From positions 744,001-808,000 of the forward strand of contig JAPPUL010000082.1 in assembly GCA_026874595.1 (NCBI GenBank): 64,000 bases of DNA, given 5' to 3'. Position numbers and translations under genes: made by a program. The DNA is from Sipunculus nudus. Its lineage: Eukaryota > Annelida > Sipuncula > Golfingiida > Sipunculidae. Positions 9,656 through 16,832 of this stretch are shown here, in pieces. Under the pieces are notes generated by a model. That model saw only the letters and a list, made by a program, of their open reading frames with translations, had not been told where the DNA came from and searched no databases. Each line of letters begins with the position of its first letter. Positions within the stretch are counted from its first letter, which is position 1.

Positions 9656-10363
9656 CTACTTCTTTTCTAACTCTTTTTCTAACTCTTTTTTTGAACTTGT
9701 CTTTTCGCTTCTTAACGGATTGGAGCTTTTTGTAGTCTCTTTTGTAGTGTTTTTTGTAGTCTCTTTTGTAGTGTTTTTTATTGTCTTCTTTAGCGGTTTG
9801 TTTGTCTGCTTTACCTTAGGTTTTGGTTTTGACTTCGCCTTCTCTTTTCTTATCCTTTTTTCTGCCCCTTTTATTGCTCCCTTTGCTTGCTCTTTTGCTT
9901 TTACGTCCTCCACTGCCTTTTTAGATTCATTGACACTTTGCTTTACTTCATCATTTATGACTTCTGTTGCTTTCTTATCCTTTCCTTGCTCACCTTTGTC
10001 TATGTTTATCTCAGGTAGCTTTTGCTTTGTACTTTCAGTTTTTTCTGTTTCTATCTCAATATCTTCTTTAGTATCAGCCTCATCCTCTATTAATACATCG
10101 CTTGAGGGTGGGGCAATCCCTGCATTCTCTACGTGTGCAAGATAGGCAAGTAGTAAACTCCCTCCAAGAAATATTCCAAGGAATATACTTGTTAGCTTAC
10201 TGAAGAAATCTCCTCGTCTATCTGAGCCTATTACGCTTTGACTACCTCCAGTATCTCCAAAAAGACCGCCAGAACCACGACTCGATTGTACCAAAACTAG
10301 CAGTATCCCAAGCACTGATACCACTATTATTATTACTATTAATATCCCGCGTATTATATCCAA
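9656..10363 (-). CDS. secG: Protein translocase subunit SecG with long Lys-rich C-terminal tail
   Basis: SecG is the small membrane subunit of the SecYEG translocon. Residues 1-76 are typical: first membrane segment, the LVQSSRGSGGLFGDTGGSQS loop, then the SKLTSIFLGIFLGGSLLLA second segment. Family members are usually 75-120 aa, but here about 155 extra residues follow, first acidic (DEADTKEDIEIETEKTES), then rich in Lys, Thr and Pro with a tandem duplication (NTTKETTK twice, DNA near 9735-9785). The tail is probably disordered and, by topology, should face the periplasm if both termini lie outside. The neighbourhood tpiA-secG is common in bacteria. Confidence 0.88.
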   Translation of the reverse strand: MDIIRGILIVIIIVVSVLGILLVLVQSSRGSGGLFGDTGGSQSVIGSDRRGDFFSKLTSIFLGIFLGGSLLLAYLAHVENAGIAPPSSDVLIEDEADTKEDIEIETEKTESTKQKLPEINIDKGEQGKDKKATEVINDEVKQSVNESKKAVEDVKAKEQAKGAIKGAEKRIRKEKAKSKPKPKVKQTNKPLKKTIKNTTKETTKNTTKETTKSSNPLRSEKTSSKKELEKELEKK

Positions 10364-10491
10364 ATATCTGCCTCCAGATTCTTTAATACTTAATTACTTT
10401 AATATTTAGCTTTGTACTCATCTTTTCTCTTTTTTATACCTTTATTATACCACAATGAGAAAAGGTTACTTACTTACGTTTTATTAGCTTA

Positions 10492-11277
10492 TTAGCTGCC
10501 TTCAATTATCTTTAAAAAAGACTCCGGAGAAAGACAGGCACCTCCAACCAAAACTCCGTCTATATTTTCCATCAACATAAGATCCCTTATTGTCTCAGGC
10601 TTAACAGAACCTCCGTATTGAATTACAAGACTATCTGATATCTCATTCCCCAGCTTAGCTTCTATCACCCCGCGTATATGTTTATGCATCTTTTCTGCGT
10701 CACTCGGATTTGCTGTTTTACCCGTCCCAATCGCCCAAACAGGTTCATACGCTATTATTACATCCCTCCCTACAAAACTATCAACTCCCATAAGCCCCTC
10801 TTTAAGCTGGCTTTCTACTACATCATAAGCCAAGCCCCTCTCTCGCTCTTCAAGCTTCTCGCCTACGCACAATATTATCTTTAAACCTGACTTTAACGCT
10901 TTAAGCACTTTTAAGTTTATAAATTTATCGCTTTCTCCTAATATGTGTCGCCTTTCGCTATGCCCTAATATTACATGCGTGCACCCTAACGACTTTAGCA
11001 TTGAAACTGATACTTCCCCTGTATATGCTCCTTGCTCCTCATTATGTACATTTTGGGCGCCGTATAGCACAGCACTACCTTTTAACTCTTCATAAAGTAC
11101 ATATAATGTCGGATAGGACGGGAATAACAACACTTCTTTTCTTACTCCTTTCCCTGCGCCTTTCCCACCTCCAAGGTCTAACCCTTTAAGACCACGAAGT
11201 AACTCTCTTGCATATTCCCGCACCTCGATACTTGTTTTATGCATCTTAAAATTACCTGCAATAAGCACATCTCGCAT
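10492..11277 (-). CDS. tpiA: Triosephosphate isomerase
   Basis: Interconverts dihydroxyacetone phosphate and glyceraldehyde-3-phosphate. Catalytic residues are all present: Lys in AGNFKMHKT (residues 8-16), His in ILGHSERR, and Glu in AYEPVWAIGTGKTA; the phosphate-binding GGSVKPET and GVLVGGA loops close the barrel. 261 aa, with a small Gly/Lys-rich insertion (GLDLGGGKGAGKGVRKE) after helix 1 that most homologues lack. ATG start with GGAGATATTGA upstream. Lies between pgk and secG. Confidence 0.96.
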   Translation of the reverse strand: MRDVLIAGNFKMHKTSIEVREYARELLRGLKGLDLGGGKGAGKGVRKEVLLFPSYPTLYVLYEELKGSAVLYGAQNVHNEEQGAYTGEVSVSMLKSLGCTHVILGHSERRHILGESDKFINLKVLKALKSGLKIILCVGEKLEERERGLAYDVVESQLKEGLMGVDSFVGRDVIIAYEPVWAIGTGKTANPSDAEKMHKHIRGVIEAKLGNEISDSLVIQYGGSVKPETIRDLMLMENIDGVLVGGACLSPESFLKIIEGS

Positions 11278-11398
11278 TCAATATCTCCTCTTTATTTCTC
11301 TTTGTTTATAAACCTTGTTTACAAAACGGCTAGCTCTTAAATAAGATAATAGCCTTCTCTTTATTTGCAATGGTTTGTAGGGTTTTCTTTAATTAAGG

Positions 11399-12598
11399 CT
11401 AGATTTTGTTATTTAACGCTTCTATTCCCGGAAGCGCATTGCCTGATATAAGTTCTATTGAAGCTCCGCCTCCTGTTGATATATGACTAAATTTATCTTG
11501 CAGCCCTGCTTCATTTATTGCCGATACTGAGTCTCCTCCCCCTATTATTGTTGTCCCTTCTATTTTTGATAAATATTTTGCTATCTCTTTTGTCCCTCCT
11601 GCAAAACAATCTATTTCAAATACTCCCAATGGACCATTCCATAATACTGTCTTTGCCTCGCTTAACTTTAGCTTTATTAAATCTATCGTCTTCTCTCCTA
11701 TGTCTGCTCCAACAAATCCATCCGGGATATCTCCTATTGCTGTTCTTACTATTCGTTTCTTCTCGTCTTCTATATCATCTATTTCGTCTGTTATTACATG
11801 ATCTATAGGCACTATTATATCAACTCCTTTCTCACGGCCCTTTGCCAATATGTCTTTTGCTTTGGCAAGATAATCTTTTGCCACGAAAGAGTTTCCCACC
11901 ATCCAACCATCTACATATGAGAACGTATATGCCATGCACCCACCGATTATCAAAGTGTCGACCTTATCTAGTAAACTGTATAACACGCCTATCTTACTCG
12001 ATACCTTATACCCCCCTATTATCGCAACGAACGGATGTGAAGGTTTTGACAGCAAAGATGATAGATATTTTAGCTCTTTTTCTATCAAAAAGCCTGATAC
12101 GGAGGGTAAGTATTTTGATATCCCTACTGTTGAAGCATGTGCTCGGTGTGTTGTGCCAAAGGCTTCATTTACATATATATCTCCAAGTCTTGAAAGCTCT
12201 TTTGCAAATTCTAAATCGTTCTTTTTTTCTCCCTCGTGAAATCTTAAATTCTCAAGCAAGAGTATTCCACCTTCCGGCAAGTTCGCTATTTGCTCTTTTA
12301 CTTCTTTCCCTATGCAGTCACTCCCCATTCTGACTTCTTTGCCCAATAAATTCGATAATTCAATGCAAACAGGCTTTAAGCTTAGTCTCTTATCTACCTT
12401 CCCTTGCGGATTGCCAAGATGACTCATCAAGATTAGCCCCCTTACTCCAGCCGAAAGTAGATAGTTTATGCTTTTAAGTGACGCCTTTATTCGTGTGTTA
12501 TCTTGTACTTCCCCGTCCTTTAAAGGTACATTGTAATCTACTCGCATTATAACCACTTTACCTTTTAGTTCTACATCTTCTATTGTTTGCTTTTCCAT
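11399..12598 (-). CDS. pgk: Phosphoglycerate kinase
   Basis: ATP-producing step of glycolysis, converting 1,3-bisphosphoglycerate and ADP to 3-phosphoglycerate and ATP. Hallmarks: VIMRVDYNVPLKDG near the N-terminus, LMSHLGNPQGK, LLLENLRFHEGE, NEAFGTTHRAHAS, and the nucleotide-binding VLWNGPLGVFE and GGGDSVSAI segments; the terminal STGGGASIELISG is intact. 399 aa is the standard length. The short 5' region (12599-12660) contains a tandem 31-bp duplication. Downstream of gap, upstream of tpiA. Confidence 0.97.
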   Translation of the reverse strand: MEKQTIEDVELKGKVVIMRVDYNVPLKDGEVQDNTRIKASLKSINYLLSAGVRGLILMSHLGNPQGKVDKRLSLKPVCIELSNLLGKEVRMGSDCIGKEVKEQIANLPEGGILLLENLRFHEGEKKNDLEFAKELSRLGDIYVNEAFGTTHRAHASTVGISKYLPSVSGFLIEKELKYLSSLLSKPSHPFVAIIGGYKVSSKIGVLYSLLDKVDTLIIGGCMAYTFSYVDGWMVGNSFVAKDYLAKAKDILAKGREKGVDIIVPIDHVITDEIDDIEDEKKRIVRTAIGDIPDGFVGADIGEKTIDLIKLKLSEAKTVLWNGPLGVFEIDCFAGGTKEIAKYLSKIEGTTIIGGGDSVSAINEAGLQDKFSHISTGGGASIELISGNALPGIEALNNKI

Positions 12599-12599
12599 C

Positions 12600-12661
12600 T
12601 TACTTTTCTCGCTCTCTTTGCTTTTTTATCTTACTTTTCTCGCTCTCTTTGCTTTTTTATC
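12600..12661. repeat. 31-bp tandem duplication upstream of pgk
   Basis: Two back-to-back copies of a unit reading TTACTTTTCTCGCTCTCTTT then GCTTTTTTATC occupy the pgk leader. In the sense of transcription this is a purine-rich leader. It is one of many small tandem duplications in this window. Confidence 0.8.
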
Positions 12662-12722
12662 CTCTCTTTTGTCTTTATTTAGCACAATTAAAATAAACTA
12701 GTTCCTCTATTGCATTACTTAG

Positions 12723-13739
12723 CTATTTCATTACATATAAAGCAAGTTCTACAACGCGCATTGAATATGCCCATTCGTTGTCGTACCATGCAAGCACTTT
12801 GATAAACTTCCCTTTCCCATCTTCATCCGCTATTTCTATTGTCGATAACGCATCAAAGACGCTTGAGTTACTGTTCCCTTTAAAATCACTGCTTACTAGA
12901 GGTTCTTCTGTATATTCAAGTATACCTTTTAGCGCCCCTTCTGATGCTTCTTTCATCGCTTCGTTTATCTCTTCCTTTGAAGCTCCTTTGGCAAGCTCTG
13001 CTGTTAGGTCTACAAGCGATACGTTAGGGGTTGGTACTCTTATTGCCAGTCCTGTTAGTTTGCCATCCACTTTAGGTAGTACAAGTCCTACTGCCTTTGC
13101 GGCTCCTGTGCTCGTTGGTATCATAGACACGCCTGCTGCGCGGCTTCGTCTTAAATCTTTATGCGGCTGGTCTAGTATCTTTTGATCGTTTGTATACGAA
13201 TGAATCGTTGTCATTATTCCTTGCTTAAGACCAAATTTATCATCAAGCACTTTCACTAATGGAGCTAGGCAGTTTGTTGTGCAGGATGCGTTTGAGATTA
13301 TATTATGTTTCGCTTTATCATATTTATCTTCGTTTACTCCAAGCACTATTGTTATATCTTCATTCTTTGCCGGAGCGCTTATTATTACCTTCCTCGCTCC
13401 TTGATTTATATGTTCCCTTGCTTTTGTTGCGTCTGTATATATACCTGTTGACTCAATTACTAGCTCAACTCCAAGTTTGCCCCAGCCAAGCTCGTTTAGA
13501 GGCTTTTTTGAAACCTTTATCTTTTTCCCGTCTATTATTAAAAACCCTTCTTCATGACTTACATCCCCTTCGAAATTCCCCAGTACACTATCATATTTAA
13601 ATAAATGTGCAAGCGTTTTGGCATCTGTTAAATCGTTTACTGCAACTACATCAAGTTCTCCTCCCCCTCGCTTTAATGCCGCCCTTAATACATTTCTTCC
13701 TATACGTCCAAATCCGTTAATGCCTACTTTTATTGACAT
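12723..13739 (-). CDS. gap: Glyceraldehyde-3-phosphate dehydrogenase, NAD-type
   Basis: Oxidises and phosphorylates glyceraldehyde-3-phosphate to 1,3-bisphosphoglycerate. NGFGRIGR nucleotide-binding loop at residues 8-15, Asp after VAVN (AVNDLTD), which favours NAD, the catalytic Cys in SNASCTTNCLAPL, the helper His in TTIHSYTNDQ, and IPTSTGAAKAVG plus AIRVPTPNVSLVD in the catalytic domain. 338 aa. ATG with GGAGG eight bases upstream (GGAGGCTAAGG). First gene of the minus-strand glycolytic run. Confidence 0.97.
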   Translation of the reverse strand: MSIKVGINGFGRIGRNVLRAALKRGGGELDVVAVNDLTDAKTLAHLFKYDSVLGNFEGDVSHEEGFLIIDGKKIKVSKKPLNELGWGKLGVELVIESTGIYTDATKAREHINQGARKVIISAPAKNEDITIVLGVNEDKYDKAKHNIISNASCTTNCLAPLVKVLDDKFGLKQGIMTTIHSYTNDQKILDQPHKDLRRSRAAGVSMIPTSTGAAKAVGLVLPKVDGKLTGLAIRVPTPNVSLVDLTAELAKGASKEEINEAMKEASEGALKGILEYTEEPLVSSDFKGNSNSSVFDALSTIEIADEDGKGKFIKVLAWYDNEWAYSMRVVELALYVMK

Positions 13740-14044
13740 CCTTAGCCTCCATATATTCTAAATAATATTCTAAATATTCTAACTTTTTATAATTTCTTTT
13801 ATCTTTGCTCTAATATAGCTTTGCACCAACATCTTGACAGGCATAAAAACCCATAACATATTTAAAGAACTTTATAAATATATTACAAAAACCTTGCTTT
13901 AATGTGCATTTATTTCCTTATTTGGTTTATTTATAGCCTTTTTTATTCTTTTTAAACTAAGTTTATTACTATAGGAGCACTTTTGTACTCGCTTAATTAT
14001 ACTTAGATTATAGCTCTTTATAATATTATTTGAGAGGTCTTTTT
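13740..14044. other. Divergent intergenic region between gap and cutA
   Basis: About 300 bp of AT-rich DNA with no gene. It must hold the promoters for the gap run (minus) and cutA (plus). A possible cutA promoter is TTGTAC near 13985 with GATTAT 17 bases later; it is weak and uncertain. The ribosome binding site of cutA (GAGAGG) lies at 14032-14037. Short repeats of ATATTCTAAAT near 13755-13780 precede gap. Confidence 0.4.
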
Positions 14045-14353
14045 ATGATCAAAATTATTATGTCTACTGTTCCGCAAAGTCAGGCATCTATCATCTGTGA
14101 CAAGCTTTTGAATAAAAAACTAACCGCTTGTATAAACATATTGCCGTTGCTTGAAAGTAGATACCTTTGGAAAGGTAAAATCCAAGTTGATAAAGAGGCT
14201 TTACTTATTATAAAAACTTTGGATTCAGTGCTTGATGAGCTTATAAGCGAAATTAGTAATGTACACCCTTATGAGATCCCTGAAATCGTTGTTCTTGATG
14301 TTGAGCAAGTTAATGGGCCTTACTTTTCTTGGATTACAGAATCTATTGGTTAG
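14045..14353 (+). CDS. cutA: Divalent-cation tolerance protein CutA1
   Basis: Small trimeric cytoplasmic protein of the CutA1 family, loosely tied to copper tolerance; its molecular role is unsettled. Family landmarks: KLLNKKLTACINILP, SRYLWKGKIQVDKEALLIIKT and VHPYEIPEIVVLD. I prefer ATG at 14045 (102 aa), with GAGAGG seven bases upstream, over an in-frame TTG at 14030. Its last 11 bp overlap the 3' end of the convergent transglutaminase-fold gene. Confidence 0.9.
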   Translation: MIKIIMSTVPQSQASIICDKLLNKKLTACINILPLLESRYLWKGKIQVDKEALLIIKTLDSVLDELISEISNVHPYEIPEIVVLDVEQVNGPYFSWITESIG

Positions 14354-16091
14354 GAGTGTTTTTGTTTTTCTTCTTTTTCTTTTTCTTTGGACGTATGCCT
14401 TCTAGCTTGAAGCATAGATCTAGGTAGAGATACATCTTCTGACCTGCTTTAGTGTAATAGGTATCCTCACTGTGATTATATCCATTGGCGTATATACCTC
14501 GCCAAAGCATTATCTCTTTAGTTGATAAATTAACAGACAAAATATATTCTCCCTCCTCCAAGATATGCCCTTTTGAGAAACTAAATTCTATAAAGCTATA
14601 TCGTCCTGAGTTTTTCATATCCTGCACCTTTACTGCTTTACTTTTTATCCTAATTCCCTTACTCTTACTCCTTATCTCAACCCATGCGTTGCCTAGTGAA
14701 TGATTGTTGAATCTAAATAAGGGCAAAAGCACCCGCTCAACTTCAAGCTTTTGGGGGATAACAATCTCTTGTTTATGAATACTATTTCCAGATAGTCGTA
14801 CTTCCATTTGTTTTAGTTTTTCATTAAACTCAAGAGAATAAGGATTAAAACCAAGCAATATCTTCCCTTTATCTGGATTTTTTATAACTTTTAAGTGCTT
14901 TGATTCAAACATCGGAAATAAATTATTTACGTATTCTAGTTCCTTTATTCTTAAATCTGGTAGTAGTAGTAAATCTTTTGTTTTAGTATAACTTGTTATC
15001 TGAAGTTTGTTTCTCTCCTTCTTACCCGAAATGAACGCTTTAATTCTTATATCTTCTAACTCTTTGTATACCCCTCCTGTTACTAACCCTGACTCCTCAA
15101 TGTCTTCGTCTATATCCTCAACATATGCCCTCGTATACCCGCCCTCGCTATCAAGACTTACATTGCGTTTTAGTATATTCGGTGGCACAAAAAAATATGT
15201 CCCATAAAGATCAAAGGGAACCCAGCCAAGATTTGGAAAGTAGACTTCTATCCAATTATAAATACTTTCAGGATAGCTTATTCTCAAGTTCTTTGTATAG
15301 CTTGGCGGCGCATACAATATCTGTTTCTTATCAAAACTCTCATCTTCTAATATATTGTTCCCACGCGTTATCTCAAACGATTTATGTGTAGATATGCCAT
15401 GTACAAACCGACACGGTATCCCAAGCTCTCTTAGTATCCCAAGTGATACATTTAATATTCCTTTTATATTTCCTTTGCCCCTAAAAAGAACCTTATTTGC
15501 TTTACTCTCACTCTCGCTAACATCTAAACTGATATTACTCTTTACCCAAGTAAGTACCTTCATTAGCATCCGAAATTGATTGTCATTTTGACTTAAAAGC
15601 CGCTTTACTTTTTCTTTCCATGATTTGTCTATCTTTGTTGCAGGAGTTTTTATAATGTAGTTTTTAACGCTTCTTATCATCGACTTTGATAGTGGATGTT
15701 CATAAAAATTAGACGGGGGGTATATGTTTACTTCATTATCTAATACAAACTGTGATTCTATCTTTATACTTTCTGATAATATCCTTTCAAAAAATATCTC
15801 AAGTACTTCATTGCCGAGTTTGTCTTTGTAAGTTTTAATATGGTCTGGTCGTGGGCTTATTTTCGGAGTGTAATCAGATATTATCTGTTTATTTATACCG
15901 CTTGTGTGGCTTTTGAATCTGTAGGTTATAAGCCGTACATTCCCTTCTACCTGATCTATTTTTACTGTCTCTATGAATTTTGCTTGTACATTAGTTTCTA
16001 GTATAGAACCATCTAAGAAAAAAACATCTCCACCTAGGCCTTGCGGAAATAATAAAACTAGAAGGAATATATAAAACAATATCTTATTCAT
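14343..16091 (-). CDS. Secreted transglutaminase-fold protein lacking catalytic Cys and His
   Basis: The 582-aa protein has a signal peptide (residues 1-20), a beta-rich N-terminal part and a transglutaminase-like core around residues 190-300: WVKSNISLDVSES, GILRELGIPCRFVHGIS and YNWIEVYFPNLGWVPFDLYG. In active members the core has Cys 15 residues before the Gly of GIP and HAW before the EV pair. Here the Cys position is Ile (GNIKGILN) and HAW reads YNW, so only the Asp position survives. It is probably a binding rather than a catalytic domain. The C-terminal 250 residues have no family I recognise, and the end is a Lys run. It follows the gamma-carbonic-anhydrase-like gene by 35 bp. Confidence 0.7.
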   Translation of the reverse strand: MNKILFYIFLLVLLFPQGLGGDVFFLDGSILETNVQAKFIETVKIDQVEGNVRLITYRFKSHTSGINKQIISDYTPKISPRPDHIKTYKDKLGNEVLEIFFERILSESIKIESQFVLDNEVNIYPPSNFYEHPLSKSMIRSVKNYIIKTPATKIDKSWKEKVKRLLSQNDNQFRMLMKVLTWVKSNISLDVSESESKANKVLFRGKGNIKGILNVSLGILRELGIPCRFVHGISTHKSFEITRGNNILEDESFDKKQILYAPPSYTKNLRISYPESIYNWIEVYFPNLGWVPFDLYGTYFFVPPNILKRNVSLDSEGGYTRAYVEDIDEDIEESGLVTGGVYKELEDIRIKAFISGKKERNKLQITSYTKTKDLLLLPDLRIKELEYVNNLFPMFESKHLKVIKNPDKGKILLGFNPYSLEFNEKLKQMEVRLSGNSIHKQEIVIPQKLEVERVLLPLFRFNNHSLGNAWVEIRSKSKGIRIKSKAVKVQDMKNSGRYSFIEFSFSKGHILEEGEYILSVNLSTKEIMLWRGIYANGYNHSEDTYYTKAGQKMYLYLDLCFKLEGIRPKKKKKKKNKNTPNQ

Positions 16092-16126
16092 TTAGCTTTA
16101 CTTTTAGCTTTACTTTATTTTCTAAT

Positions 16127-16660
16127 TTAAGGAGCTTTGTAAAAAGGTATGCCATGCTCTTTATATGCTTTCCATATCTTTATATAGCGTCTTGCACTCT
16201 CCCTTATGTGTTCTATTTCTTTTTCTTTTAAGTCTCGTTTGACTTTTGCAGGACTGCCGAGTATAAGTACTCCAGGCGGAAACTTCTTTCCAGGGGATAT
16301 TAAAGAGCCCGCCCCAACCATACTATTTTTTCCTATCTGGGCGCCGTCCATTACTATTGAACCCATTCCAATTAAGCATTCATCTCCTATTGTACATCCG
16401 TGGATTATAACATTATGTCCTACTGTTACATCTTTTCCGATTATGCTTTTATAATCAGCATCTGCTACATGAATTACACTATTGTCTTGAATGTTAGTAT
16501 TTTCGCCTATCTCTATGTCGTTTATATCCCCTCTTAATGTCGTATTGTACCAGATACTTGCTCCTTTTGCTATCCGTACCTTCCCCATTATATATACTCC
16601 AGCTCCTATAAATGTATCTGGATGCACTTCCGGATAGCGATTACTATAGTCTTCTAACAC
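16127..16660 (-). CDS. Gamma-carbonic anhydrase-like hexapeptide-repeat protein
   Basis: Left-handed beta-helix protein of the YrdA/CaiE group. Hexapeptide repeats run from residue 19 to about 130, followed by a C-terminal helix. The three zinc-ligand histidines are present as H64 (VIHVAD), H82 (VGHNV) and H87 (IIHGC), so metal binding is likely; whether it hydrates CO2 cannot be told. 177 aa from a GTG start preceded by GAGGT. Lies between gyrA and the transglutaminase-fold gene. Confidence 0.85.
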   Translation of the reverse strand: MLEDYSNRYPEVHPDTFIGAGVYIMGKVRIAKGASIWYNTTLRGDINDIEIGENTNIQDNSVIHVADADYKSIIGKDVTVGHNVIIHGCTIGDECLIGMGSIVMDGAQIGKNSMVGAGSLISPGKKFPPGVLILGSPAKVKRDLKEKEIEHIRESARRYIKIWKAYKEHGIPFYKAP

Positions 16661-16739
16661 TATTTTTTTACCTCTACTATACCTCTTTATCTTTTTAAGT
16701 TACCATAAATATTTAATATTGACTAGATATTTACTTAGC

Positions 16740-16832
16740 TTTTTTATCCCTTTATTCCCTTCTCATTTATTCCCTTCTCATTTATTCGCTCACTTCGATT
16801 CCCTCACTTCGATTCCCTTTCTTCGATTCCAT
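16740..16832. repeat. Short tandem repeats across the gyrA stop codon
   Basis: Units such as TTCCCTTCTCATTTA (twice) and TCACTTCGATTCCC (two to three times) run through the last codons of gyrA and the following spacer. Duplication here changes only the acidic/Arg tail of GyrA or the position of its stop. Confidence 0.7.
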
